Assembly: GCF_001050235.1 (NCBI RefSeq)
Contig: NZ_DF967973.1
Coordinates: 1 to 64,000 of the forward strand
DNA: 64,000 nucleotides
DNA from: Longilinea arvoryzae
GTDB taxonomy: Bacteria > Chloroflexota > Anaerolineae > Anaerolineales > Anaerolineaceae
Reading direction: 5' to 3'
Part shown: piece after piece, positions 51,491 to 59,918 of the stretch
Layout of the letters: each line of letters opens with the position of its first letter
How positions within the stretch are numbered: the first letter of the stretch is position 1
Notes under the pieces: generated by a model
What the model saw: the letters and a program-made list of their open reading frames with translations, nothing else
Databases searched by the model: none
Told to the model about the DNA's origin: nothing
Position numbers and translations under genes: made by a program

Positions 51491-53416
51491 ATGCGTAAAG
51501 TTCATGTCTTTTTTGCCATCGCTATGATTGCTGTCATGGTCGTCAGCATGTTCAACGTCAGCCCGGCGTATTCAAGCTCGGACAACGGCAAAGTACGCGT
51601 GTTCGTGCAGTTCGCCCCGGGCAAGGGCGCAGCAGTCGAAAAAAGCCTGCAGGCCGCGGGTGGTGAAATCCATTATGCCTTTGATGATTTGGAAACCTTC
51701 TCCGTTTCGCTGCCCGAAGCGGCATTGAACGGCATCACTCACAATCCGAACGTGGTGCTCGTCGAAGAAGATGCACCCCGCTACCCGATCAGCATTCTGC
51801 CCTCCGCCAAGGCGGTCGATCTGCCCGAGCAGGTTGTGCCCTACGGTGTGGACATGGTGCAGGCCCGCGATGTGTGGGATGCGAACCGCGACGGCGTGGT
51901 GGATGCCGGCGCTCCGACAGCGGCCAACCGCAAGATCTGCATCATCGATTCGGGCATGTTCACCGGCCATGAGGACTTGCAGGGCCTGAACATTACCGGC
52001 GGTTACCCGACCGGATGGAACAGCGATGGCCTTGGACACGGTACGCATGTGACCGGCACCATTGCCGCCGCCAACAACAGCCTGGGCGTGATCGGCGTGA
52101 CCCCCGGCACGGTGCAGCTCTACATGGTGCGCGTATTCGGCGATGACGGTGCATGGACTTATGCTTCGACGCTGATCGATGCCGCCAACCGTTGCGCCAG
52201 CGTGGGCGCCAACATCATCAGCATGAGCCTGGGCGGTTCGCGCGCCAGCGCTACTGAAAAACGCGGTTTCGCCAGCCTGTACAGCCAGGGCATCCTCTCG
52301 ATCGCGGCGGCCGGCAACGACGGCAACACCGCCTACAGCTATCCGGCCTCCTATGATTCGGTCATGTCGGTGGCGGCCATCGACGAATCCGGCGCCGTGG
52401 CGGACTTCTCGCAGCAGAACGACCAGGTCGAAATCGCGGCCCCCGGCGTGGGCGTGCTCAGCACGGTGCCGTACATCGATGAGACCTTCGTCAGCGTGAA
52501 CGGCGTCAGCTACGCCGGCGGCCACGTCGACTATTCCGCTCGCGGCACGGCCAACGGCGCTCTGGTGGACGGCGGCATTTGCGACACCACCGGCGCGTGG
52601 AGCGGCAAAGTGGTGTTGTGCCAGCGCGGTACGATCTCCTTCTACGATAAGGTCATGAACGTGCAGAATTCGGGCGGCGCGGCGGCGTTGATCTACAACA
52701 ACGTCTCCGGCAGCTTCCTGGGCACGCTGGGCGACGGCTATTCTTCCAATATCATCGGCGTCAGCCTGAGCATGGAAGATGGCCAGTACCTGGTCGCCAA
52801 TGCGCTGGGCCAGGTGGCGGATGTCACCAGTAATCTGTACACCAATGTGAGCGGTTACGAATATTACGACGGCACCTCGATGGCCACGCCGCACGTTTCG
52901 GCGGTGGCTGCTCTGGTGTGGAGCTCCAAACCGACCGCCACCAACGCTGACATCCGGGCTGCCCTGACCGCCACCGCGGTCGACCTGGGCGCGGCCGGCC
53001 GTGATGTGGCCTATGGCTACGGCCTGGTCCAGGCCAAAGCCGCCATCGATTACCTGGGCGGCGGAACTGGCGATGCGGCCCTGCACGTGGCTGACCTGGA
53101 CGGCGTCTCGACGCTGGTCAATTCCAAGGCCTGGAAGGCGACCGTCACCGTCAAGGTGGTGGACGCGAACGGCGTTGCAGTCTCCGGCGCGGTGGTCACG
53201 GGCGTGTGGAGCGGCGGAATCACCGGCACGGGCACCTGCACCACCGGCGTAGCCGGCACCTGCTCGATCGCCAGCAGCAACATCAAGACGACCAAGACTT
53301 CGGCGACCCTGACGGTCAGCGACGTGGCGGCCAGCGGCTTCACCTACGACGCGGCGGCGAACGCCGATCCGGATGGCGACAGCACCGGCACAGTCATCAC
53401 GGTTTTGAAACCGTAA
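51491..53416 (+). CDS. Secreted subtilisin-like serine protease (S8) with PA and Ig-like domains
   Basis: About 641 residues. Signal peptide 1-27; I9-type propeptide to about 105 (VRVFVQFAPGKGAAVEKSLQAAGG); catalytic domain with D153 (IIDSGMF), H186 (GHGTHVTG) and S463 (DGTSMATPHVSA). A protease-associated insert lies at about 340-440 (GALVDGGICDTTGAWSGKVVLCQRG, GAAALIYNNVSG), and a C-terminal beta-sandwich (VTVKVVDANGVAVSGAVVTGVWSGG) is rich in Thr and Ser. It should degrade extracellular proteins. AAGAGGAGAATCGGA sets the start at 51491; the earlier frame start is not used. Confidence 0.92.
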   Translation: MRKVHVFFAIAMIAVMVVSMFNVSPAYSSSDNGKVRVFVQFAPGKGAAVEKSLQAAGGEIHYAFDDLETFSVSLPEAALNGITHNPNVVLVEEDAPRYPISILPSAKAVDLPEQVVPYGVDMVQARDVWDANRDGVVDAGAPTAANRKICIIDSGMFTGHEDLQGLNITGGYPTGWNSDGLGHGTHVTGTIAAANNSLGVIGVTPGTVQLYMVRVFGDDGAWTYASTLIDAANRCASVGANIISMSLGGSRASATEKRGFASLYSQGILSIAAAGNDGNTAYSYPASYDSVMSVAAIDESGAVADFSQQNDQVEIAAPGVGVLSTVPYIDETFVSVNGVSYAGGHVDYSARGTANGALVDGGICDTTGAWSGKVVLCQRGTISFYDKVMNVQNSGGAAALIYNNVSGSFLGTLGDGYSSNIIGVSLSMEDGQYLVANALGQVADVTSNLYTNVSGYEYYDGTSMATPHVSAVAALVWSSKPTATNADIRAALTATAVDLGAAGRDVAYGYGLVQAKAAIDYLGGGTGDAALHVADLDGVSTLVNSKAWKATVTVKVVDANGVAVSGAVVTGVWSGGITGTGTCTTGVAGTCSIASSNIKTTKTSATLTVSDVAASGFTYDAAANADPDGDSTGTVITVLKP

Positions 53417-53436
53417 AAGTTCGAATCATTGATTTC

Positions 53437-53470
53437 AAAGGCCGCCTGGGTTCTCCGGGCGGCCTTTTTT
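53437..53470 (+). terminator. Intrinsic terminator of the subtilisin gene
   Basis: AAAGGCCGCC, a 10-base loop, GGGCGGCCTTTTTT. A strong GC stem with a T-run, 20 bases after the stop. Confidence 0.9.
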
Positions 53471-53472
53471 AA

Positions 53473-53828
53473 TGCTGAATGCTGAATGCAGAATGCAGAA
53501 TGCTGAATGCAGAATGCAGAATGCTGAATGCTGAATGCAGAATGATGAATGCTGAATGATGAATGCAGAATGCTGAAAGCTGAATGATGAATGCTGAATG
53601 ATGAATGCTGAATGCAGAATGCTGAATGATAAATGTTGAAAGCTGAATGCTGAATGATGAATGCTGAATGATGAATGCTGAATGATGGATGATGAATGCT
53701 AAAGGTTAAATTACGAGCACTGAATCAACGAACACCGAATCAACGAGTACCGAATCAACGAATACCGAATCAACGAATACCGAATCAACGAGTACCGAAT
53801 CAACGAATACCGAATCAACGAATACCGG
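53473..53828. repeat. TGAATGC heptamer array followed by a CGAATACCGAATCAA array
   Basis: From 53473 about 30 copies of a 7-base word (GCTGAAT, GCAGAAT, GATGAAT) run without interruption to about 53700. The next block, 53720-53828, alternates CGAATACCGAATCAA with a 15-base period (7+8). Because 15 is divisible by 3, this block leaves an open frame with repeated VFVDS on the complementary strand, which is not a gene. Confidence 0.92.
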
Positions 53829-53836
53829 GTGCCGGC

Positions 53837-54544
53837 TTACCAGATTCCCGGAATTAATCGGAACCGTGTTTCTTTCGCAAACTGCGCATAGCCAGGTAAT
53901 TCGGCCTGCAGGGTGCGGTCTTCGAGCGCGGTGCGCACGAAGGTCAGGATGACGGTCAGGACGGCGGGGAAATAGGCCCACCAGGAACCCAGTACAAGCG
54001 GCACGACCAGGTCGAAGACGACCGACCCCAAATAGCCGGGATGGCGCACGATGCGGTAGGGGCCGCCCTTCACCACGGTCTGGCCGCGGTCGTCCTGGAT
54101 GCGCACGGTGGCGGCGAAAAAGCGGTTGGTCATCATCGCCCACAGCGTAAAGAGGCTGGCGCCAAAGCCCACCAGGAAGGCCGCGATCCACAGGGCGGTT
54201 GGGACCGGGCCGGACCAGTGGAAACGCGCGTCCAGGCTGGCGGTGAGCACCCAGGCCAGCGGCCCGATCATCGCCACCAACGGCGCCAGGATGCGGTCCC
54301 AGGGTTTGGTGTTGGCCTGCATTTTCGAGCGCTCGGCAATCAGGTCGGCGTGATGGGGCAGGAACAGGACGGCGCTGAGGATCTGGGTGGCCGCGCCCAG
54401 CGCCAGGAAGCTCCAGCCGCCGCGCCAGTCGAGGCGCCCGGCAACGAGGAAGAGCAGCAGGCCGAAGAAGATGAGTTGGGCCAGGGTTTTGAGTCCCCAG
54501 CGCAGGAGCTCGGATGAAGCGGGTTTGTTGGATGCATGGACCAT
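53837..54544 (-). CDS. Isoprenylcysteine/phospholipid methyltransferase-like membrane protein
   Basis: A 235-residue membrane protein with five or six helices and the ICMT/PEMT C-terminus: VVKGGPYRIVRHPGYLGSVVFDLVVPLVL, then RTALEDRTLQAELPGYAQFAKETRFRLIPGIW, which forms the SAM pocket in this family. It methylates a lipid or a carboxyl/thiol group; the substrate is unknown. TGGAGAAAA precedes the ATG. The last codons abut the CGAATACC repeat. Confidence 0.85.
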   Translation of the reverse strand: MVHASNKPASSELLRWGLKTLAQLIFFGLLLFLVAGRLDWRGGWSFLALGAATQILSAVLFLPHHADLIAERSKMQANTKPWDRILAPLVAMIGPLAWVLTASLDARFHWSGPVPTALWIAAFLVGFGASLFTLWAMMTNRFFAATVRIQDDRGQTVVKGGPYRIVRHPGYLGSVVFDLVVPLVLGSWWAYFPAVLTVILTFVRTALEDRTLQAELPGYAQFAKETRFRLIPGIW

Positions 54545-54599
54545 CGTGATTTTCTCCAGATGAATTCTTTATAGATCGGTTGCAGAGAGAAGGTTATCA

Positions 54600-55349
54600 T
54601 CAAAGGACGCGAGCCAGAAAAATATCGGCCGCGGCGCGAAATTCGACCGGGCGCGTCCACATCAAAGGATGCGATCCTCCGTTAGCCAGGAAGACATGGC
54701 TGCCCGGAATCTGGCGCGCCATGCGCAGCGCCGCGCCGCCGGCATCGGGAATCAGGTCATCGGTCAGGCTGGCGGTGAACAGCACCGGGCAGCGAATTCC
54801 GCCCAGGTCCTGGCGGAAGAAACGCCCGCCTTCATCGGCCAGCCGCAGCAGCAGACGGTTGTCTTCCTCGACCACGTCCTTCCAGTCCGGGCCGTGAGCG
54901 CGCGACCAGAAATCGACCTGCCCGGGCAGGCAGCGCCGGCGCGAGGCGACTTCGGCCCGCAAATCCTCGGGACGCTGGGCGTCGGTCGACGAATCGGCAA
55001 TCACCGCCCGCACGGCCTCCGGCGCTTCCAACGCGGCCAGGAGGGCGGCCACGCCGCCGCCGCTGGTGCCGATCAGGATGGGACGCTCCCCTCCCAGGTG
55101 AGCCGCCAGCGCCAGCGCATCCCGCCCGCCCTGCGCCCACCAGTCCGTCGTCCAACCGGCCAGACGGTCGGATTGGCCGCAGCCCCAGAAATCGAAGGCC
55201 ACGGCATGGCAGCCGCGGGCGGCGAAATGTTCCAGCTCGCCTTGATGGTAGACGGACGAGGCGGTGTTGCCGTGCAGCAGGATGAGCAGCGGCCCGCTGC
55301 CCTGCTCGCGGTAAAAGATGCGGTGATTTTGGGCGATGAAGGATGGCAT
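54600..55349 (-). CDS. Alpha/beta hydrolase
   Basis: A 249-residue alpha/beta-hydrolase: oxyanion region LLHGNTASS (24-32), VAFDFWGCGQSDR, nucleophile elbow IGTSGGGVAAL with S96, a late aspartate in LTDDLIPDAG and the catalytic histidine in GGSHPLMW. It probably hydrolyses a small ester or amide. TATAAT lies 6 bases before the ATG (55356-55361) with no ribosome-binding sequence. Confidence 0.85.
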   Translation of the reverse strand: MPSFIAQNHRIFYREQGSGPLLILLHGNTASSVYHQGELEHFAARGCHAVAFDFWGCGQSDRLAGWTTDWWAQGGRDALALAAHLGGERPILIGTSGGGVAALLAALEAPEAVRAVIADSSTDAQRPEDLRAEVASRRRCLPGQVDFWSRAHGPDWKDVVEEDNRLLLRLADEGGRFFRQDLGGIRCPVLFTASLTDDLIPDAGGAALRMARQIPGSHVFLANGGSHPLMWTRPVEFRAAADIFLARVL

Positions 55350-55355
55350 AGGCTT

Positions 55356-55361
55356 ATTATA
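55356..55361 (-). promoter_or_regulatory. -10 box of the hydrolase gene, leaderless type
   Basis: TATAAT on the complementary strand, then AAGCCT and the ATG. Confidence 0.5.
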
Positions 55362-55440
55362 AAGAGAATATCCAACCGGGCATGTCGCCGATGGGTGGGT
55401 TTTTGGCCAGTGTTAAAATGGAATAGGCGAAAAATCAACG

Positions 55441-55515
55441 ACGAACGTCGTCCGCCTGAGCGGCAACATCCAGGCCTGGATCGCGGCGGGGTATGAAACC
55501 GTCAAAGGAAAGTGA
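55441..55515 (+). pseudogene. C-terminal remnant of a rhodanese-like gene
   Basis: 24 codons ending in TGA read NVVRLSGNIQAWIAAGYETV, which matches the last strand and helix of a rhodanese domain (the usual form is L-x-G-G-x-x-A-W-x-x-A-G-Y-P-V). The active-site cysteine part is absent and no start codon is near. It is probably a gene scrap left after deletion. Confidence 0.5.
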
Positions 55516-55666
55516 TCTGTTTTGAGTTCCGGTATCGAGGTGTGAGTTCTGAAGGAATGTTACCCACATCCACTTAAAACCTGGCAACACTTCATCTCAT
55601 CCTTCTACCTGGAACCTTCCCGGTGATGATTTCGTCTCTTGATTCACAGGGAGAAAGGATTCGGAA

Positions 55667-56089
55667 ATGAAGGTAAGCGGTTTTTGGAGGGGATGGTTCG
55701 TGGCAGCACTGGCGCTCGTTCTGGCGTCCTGCTCGCCCCCGGCGGGTGGTTCGCCGGCTGAAGTGACGGTCGAAAAAGCCGCCGCGGGCAGCACGCTGAC
55801 GTTGAACGTGGACCAGTTGCTGGCGGTGAAGCTCGAATCGAACCCGACCACGGGTTACGGCTGGCATATCCTCGAGGTAGACGATACGATCCTGCAATCG
55901 CAGGGTGATCCGGAGTATGTCCAGCAGGACACCCAGGGCACGCCCAGGGTCGGCGTCGGCGGCTGGGAGACGCTGCGCTTCAAGGCGCTCAAGAGCGGCA
56001 CAACCACGCTCAAACTGGGCTATTCGCGCTCATTCGAGCCGGATGTGGCGCCAATCGAGGAATTCACGCTCACGGTGGAAGTGAAATAA
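55667..56089 (+). CDS. Chagasin-type cysteine-protease inhibitor lipoprotein (I42 family)
   Basis: A 140-residue lipoprotein: lipobox LASC with C22, then an immunoglobulin-like inhibitor fold with the three binding loops of the family, NPTTGYGW (59-66), GVGGWE (96-101) and RSFEP (121-125, the RPWE-like loop). I42 inhibitors block papain-type cysteine proteases, here outside the membrane. GGGAGAAAGG precedes the ATG. Confidence 0.88.
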   Translation: MKVSGFWRGWFVAALALVLASCSPPAGGSPAEVTVEKAAAGSTLTLNVDQLLAVKLESNPTTGYGWHILEVDDTILQSQGDPEYVQQDTQGTPRVGVGGWETLRFKALKSGTTTLKLGYSRSFEPDVAPIEEFTLTVEVK

Positions 56090-56091
56090 GG

Positions 56092-56130
56092 AAAAAGGTC
56101 CTGAAGATCATTTGATCCTCAGGACCTTTT
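56092..56130. terminator. Bidirectional intrinsic terminator
   Basis: AAAAAGGTCCTGA...TCAGGACCTTTT with inner GATCA/TGATC pairing, between the convergent inhibitor and membrane-protein genes. Confidence 0.88.
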
Positions 56131-56149
56131 CTTCTTTCAAAATCATGTT

Positions 56150-56773
56150 TCAGGGTTTGCTACCGCCGGATCCGGGTGTGCCGGTGATTTGCTGGCCTGA
56201 CCTCACCAACCAGAACAACAGCAGGGCGGCGGGCAGGGAGAAGAGCAGGCCGGTCAGCATGGATTGAAGCGCCAGGTCCCACAGGTTGTGGAACCCGATC
56301 GAACCCAACGGGAACAGACAGGCCAGCCCGGCGACATAGACCAGAATCCACCAGCCGGCTGCTCGATAGCGGGTTCGCAGGACCACCCACTGCGCCAGGC
56401 CCAGTGAGACGCCTGAATAAATGAACAAGAATACGGTCAAGGCAGTGGAGTTGGGTATGAGGGACTCGAAAAAATAGGAAATGACGACCGGCAGCAGCAA
56501 GAACAGACTGCCGATGGCTGTGGCCGCGAACCAGCGCCCCAACCTGGGTATGGCTGGGCCGGCCAGGAGGGCCTGAAACAGGCCGAGCAGCAGGCCGACG
56601 CACAGAAAAATGGTGATCGGCCAGAAGCGGTCTTCGTTGATGGGCGCCAGTTTTTGAATGCCAAAGACGAGCAGCCAGGAAAGCGGCAATCCCAGGCCGA
56701 AGGTCAGCGCGCCTGCCAGCAACCAGCGCGCGGCCAGCAATCCGGTGTGTGTCATCGAACGAGTCAGGATCAT
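56150..56773 (-). CDS. Six-helix membrane protein, unknown function
   Basis: A 207-residue protein with about six hydrophobic helices separated by short loops, including GLAQWVVLRTRYRAAGWWILVY. It resembles generic multi-pass proteins with no catalytic motif. GGAAAGGGGAAAA precedes the ATG. The C-terminus is polar and glycine-rich (TGTPGSGGSKP). Confidence 0.7.
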   Translation of the reverse strand: MILTRSMTHTGLLAARWLLAGALTFGLGLPLSWLLVFGIQKLAPINEDRFWPITIFLCVGLLLGLFQALLAGPAIPRLGRWFAATAIGSLFLLLPVVISYFFESLIPNSTALTVFLFIYSGVSLGLAQWVVLRTRYRAAGWWILVYVAGLACLFPLGSIGFHNLWDLALQSMLTGLLFSLPAALLLFWLVRSGQQITGTPGSGGSKP

Positions 56774-56983
56774 TTTTCCCCTTTCCCATCAATCGATTCG
56801 ATCGGATTCCTTTTCACTTTACAACAAAATGCAAGACTGTTCAGCATTGCGGGCGATTTGTGATTTTTTATGCGATAAAAACGAATACGCCCGTGTACCG
56901 TAAAAATCATTTTGAAAATTCAGGGCGAAACGTGTTTCAGTAAAGCGTATAGTCATTCTTCCTGGCTTTTCGAGCCCTCAGTC

Positions 56984-57012
56984 TTGTCATTTGGGTTGAA
57001 AATTGCCATAAT
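56984..57012 (+). promoter_or_regulatory. Promoter of the Gfo/Idh/MocA gene
   Basis: TTGTCA at 56984-56989, 17 bases, CATAAT at 57007-57012. It leaves a leader of about 44 bases. Confidence 0.6.
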
Positions 57013-57062
57013 GATGGTGAAGGCATCCTGATTGTATCGCCACCCACGCGAAGGGAGGGGCC

Positions 57063-58079
57063 ATGGCGCTGAGAATCGCGATCGCGGGAACGGGCGGCAT
57101 GGCGGCCGCGCACGCGCGCGCCGTCCAATCCCTGCCGGGTGTGGAATTATCGGCCGTGACCGGGCACACGCGCGAACGGCTGCGCCAGTTCGCAGCCGAG
57201 TTCAATATTCCGCGCGCCTATGATTCACTCGACGATCTGCTGACCATGCGCGCCGCAGACGCGCTGGTGATTGCCACGCCCACCTACCTGCACTCGGCGC
57301 AGGCCGTCCTGGCGCTGCAGGAACGTGTTCACGTGCTCGTCGAGCGCCCGCTGGGACTGGATGTGGGTCAGGCGCACGCCATCGAGGAAGCCGCCTTGTT
57401 CAGCAATGGTTTCCTGATGGTCGGGCAGGTCTACCGCTTCGATGAGCAGGTCCTTTGGCTGCGCCAGCAGGTGTTGAGCGGGCGGCTCGGCAAGGTAATT
57501 CGCTCGCGCGCGCTGGGATTGCGCAGCGGCGGACCGCCGGGTGGGGTATGGTACACCGCAAAGCGCCACTCCGGTGGGGGCGTGCTGGCCGAGGCCGGAT
57601 TGGATGCGCTGGACACATTGCGTTTCATTCTGGGCAGTCCCGATCCGGGTCTCATTTACGCGCACCTGGATTTCGGGGATGGCGGCGGCGAGGTCGAAGA
57701 ATCGGCCGAGGTGATGATTCAATGGGAAGACGGCAGCAGCTCCACGCTGGAAGCCGCCTGGCGCCAGTCATACGTCGAAGCGCCTCTGGGTTTCACCCAG
57801 GTCTACGGCAGCGAGGGATACGGCCAGATCTTCCCGGCCTTTATTCAGACGCGGGCCGAAAATGGCACGGTTCGCGAAGACGCGGGTTTGGGGATGGGCG
57901 ATCCGCAGCCTTCCCAGGAGCACTACAACCGCCAGATGGCCTATTTCGTAAGGTGCATCCTGCAGAACCGTCCACCCCAACCGGGCGGCTGCGACGGCGT
58001 GCTCAACCAGCAGATTCTCGAAGCAGCTTACCTCTCTGCGCGTACGAAACAGGTGGGCAAGGTGCGGGTGAAGACGTGA
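57063..58079 (+). CDS. Gfo/Idh/MocA-family oxidoreductase
   Basis: A 338-residue NAD(P)-dependent dehydrogenase: Rossmann motif IAGTGGMAAAHARAV (7-21), ALVIATPTYLHSAQAVLAL, VLVERPLGLD (ERP instead of the common EKP), and the C-terminal barrel with GGVLAEAGLDALDTLRFILG (the catalytic histidine of the usual G-x-x-D-x-G-x-H pattern is not obvious). The substrate is probably a sugar, inositol or their derivatives. GAAGGGAGGGGCC precedes the ATG. No transporter or pathway partner is adjacent. Confidence 0.85.
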   Translation: MALRIAIAGTGGMAAAHARAVQSLPGVELSAVTGHTRERLRQFAAEFNIPRAYDSLDDLLTMRAADALVIATPTYLHSAQAVLALQERVHVLVERPLGLDVGQAHAIEEAALFSNGFLMVGQVYRFDEQVLWLRQQVLSGRLGKVIRSRALGLRSGGPPGGVWYTAKRHSGGGVLAEAGLDALDTLRFILGSPDPGLIYAHLDFGDGGGEVEESAEVMIQWEDGSSSTLEAAWRQSYVEAPLGFTQVYGSEGYGQIFPAFIQTRAENGTVREDAGLGMGDPQPSQEHYNRQMAYFVRCILQNRPPQPGGCDGVLNQQILEAAYLSARTKQVGKVRVKT

Positions 58080-58123
58080 TAAAAACCTTGCAAACTCCTC
58101 AGGGTGAGGAAGAATTGCTGAAC

Positions 58124-58271
58124 GTCGGATCTGCGGGGTGGGTAAAGGCCGGTGGCGGCCCCTCCGATCCGACCTACGAAATGCGGACTCGGGGTATGGG
58201 AACGTCGGATCTGCGGGGCGGGTAAAGGCCGGTGGCGGCCCGGGTTGGCGACCCCTCCGATCCGACCTACG
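58124..58271. repeat. Two tandem GTCGGATC...GATCCGAC elements
   Basis: Copies at 58124-58178 and 58204-58271, 80 bases apart. Each reads GTCGGATCTGCGGGG, then GGCCGGTGGCGGCC, then CCTCCGATCCGACCTACG; inverted, this is GTAGGTCGGATC...GATCCGAC. The outer arms pair. A degenerate third copy may lie near 60150-60190. Confidence 0.8.
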
Positions 58272-58301
58272 TAACATTTTTTGCAGCCGGATTGAAAAAA
58301 T

Positions 58302-59918
58302 TCATCTCACGGCGTCGCGCCGATAACTGCCCCGGCCGGTGCCCCACAGGATTCTGGCGGCAGACGTGCCGGGCAGGTCGTAAACCACCACGCCCGATGT
58401 GGCGGTATTGATGACCACCTCCAGGTCGGCGTCGGCATCGACGTTGGCCAGCGTCGGCGCGGCCAGGCCGCCGTTCCAGGTGGCGCTGCTGGAGCGCGGA
58501 GCGGGCAGGTTGGTTTGGAACAGGCTGTTCCCATTCGAATCGAGGATATGCAGTCTGCCGTACTGGTTGGAGCCGATTTGCGTCCAGGAGGTGAAGATTA
58601 CCTCGGCCGTGCCGTCGTTGTACAGGTCGGCCACGACCGGTTCGGAGGCAAAACGGTAGATGCCTTCGGAGGCGTTGTAGACGGAATACGGCCAATCGCC
58701 GTGCTCGGTCTTATCGAGCCAGAAGGCGTGCAGCCGGCCGTCGTAGGACGCGAAGAGAATCTCCTGCCTGCCGTCGCCGTCCAGATCGGCGATGACCGGG
58801 TTGGGCTGAGCCGTCTCGATCACGTTGTAATCTTCGCTGATGGGCGCGCCGGTGTCGACGGGGATGGTCGTCCAATCGTAGCCGCCGGTGTTGAAGCGCG
58901 AGCGGTCGGCGTTGAAGATGTAGAGCGCAATATACCGGCTGGGCGTGGATTCGAGGGAGCAGTCGTACATGTTGCCGGTCACGACGACTTCGCGGGTGCC
59001 GTTGCTGTCCAGGTCGGCGATGGCGGCCGGCCCATCGGCGAAATTGGAGCGATAGGATTCGGCGCGTGTCCCATCGCAGGCGCCCCAGCCGCGTTTTTCC
59101 GGGAGGATACTTTCCCAGACGCCGACCTGCCCCCAGTATTTACCAGGATCGATGGTCGCGTTGGCGGGCAGCGCCGAGCCGTTCGGTTCGAAGGCGTTGA
59201 TGTAATGCATATCCGAAGGCACGATCAGCTCGAGACGCGAATCGCCGCTGATATCCCCGGCGGCCGCGTTGGCGTTGTAGACCCCCCAGGCATAGCCGTA
59301 GGTATCATTCGGCAACTGTGGCCAGCCGGCGCGGGTATTGCCGTTTGCGTCCAGCACCCAGGTATTGATGGCGCTGCCGTAGGCGCGGGTCACGATGACC
59401 TCCAGCGCACTGCCGTTGCCGTCCAGATCGGTGACCAGCAGGCCGCGGAACTCGCCCGTGCCGCCGGAGGGTTCTTTTTGCCATTTCACGCTGCCATTCG
59501 GGCGGTAAGCCGTTACCCTTCCACCGGCCTGGGCGACCACGATCTCGGATTGACCGTCCCGATCCAGGTCGGCGACGACCACGCCCGGCCAGGTGCGTTG
59601 GGACGTATCGCCGACCCGCCAGTCCAGCGCCCCGTTTTGACCTTCGAGCGCCCATACCGAATAGGCCGAGGCCAGGATCTCATTGATTCCATCGGCGTCG
59701 ATATCCAGCACCGCGGGCGAAGAATACCAACCCGTTTCGCACCACGAGGCGTAGCAGCCGCCATAACTCCACTTCAGCACGGCGGCAGGGGCGGCTCCAC
59801 CCCCACTCACCAACGGGAGGTAAACGGTGGTGGTTCCATCGGCAGCGCTGACTGAAATGGATCCGATGGCGAGGCTGAGGACCAGGATAAAGAAACCGAT
59901 CGTGAGCTTTTTGCGCAT
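58302..59918 (-). CDS. Secreted FG-GAP/VCBS-repeat beta-propeller protein
   Basis: About 538 residues with a signal peptide (MRKKLTIGFFILVLSL to about SVSAADG). The rest is a string of some seven FG-GAP/VCBS repeats, each with a calcium-like loop D-x-D-x-D-G or D-x-N-G (DIDADGINEIL, DLDRDGQSEIVVAQ, DLDGNGSALEVIVT, DLDSNGTREVVVTG, DLDGDGRQEILFAS, DLYNDGTAEVIFTS, NVDADADLEVVINT). It should fold as a beta-propeller on the cell surface or be secreted, for binding or adhesion. GGAGAATAGC sets the start at 59918. Confidence 0.88.
   Translation of the reverse strand: MRKKLTIGFFILVLSLAIGSISVSAADGTTTVYLPLVSGGGAAPAAVLKWSYGGCYASWCETGWYSSPAVLDIDADGINEILASAYSVWALEGQNGALDWRVGDTSQRTWPGVVVADLDRDGQSEIVVAQAGGRVTAYRPNGSVKWQKEPSGGTGEFRGLLVTDLDGNGSALEVIVTRAYGSAINTWVLDANGNTRAGWPQLPNDTYGYAWGVYNANAAAGDISGDSRLELIVPSDMHYINAFEPNGSALPANATIDPGKYWGQVGVWESILPEKRGWGACDGTRAESYRSNFADGPAAIADLDSNGTREVVVTGNMYDCSLESTPSRYIALYIFNADRSRFNTGGYDWTTIPVDTGAPISEDYNVIETAQPNPVIADLDGDGRQEILFASYDGRLHAFWLDKTEHGDWPYSVYNASEGIYRFASEPVVADLYNDGTAEVIFTSWTQIGSNQYGRLHILDSNGNSLFQTNLPAPRSSSATWNGGLAAPTLANVDADADLEVVINTATSGVVVYDLPGTSAARILWGTGRGSYRRDAVR

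Noticed and set aside
51572-53086. 504-codon open frame opposite the subtilisin gene
   Set aside because: Shadow of a GC-rich gene: no Shine-Dalgarno sequence, composition dominated by A/G/R/H/V, and the opposite strand encodes an S8 protease with full catalytic triad.
53473-53702. CRISPR-like array
   Set aside because: Seven-base period with no spacers and no cas genes in the window.
53706-54191. Leftward frame with repeated VFVDS residues, resembling a repeat protein
   Set aside because: The repeated residues come from a 15-base non-coding array, and the frame is antisense or shifted relative to the methyltransferase gene.
58515-59855. 446-codon frame opposite the VCBS-repeat gene
   Set aside because: Antisense of regularly spaced D-x-D-x-D-G repeats, with no start signals.
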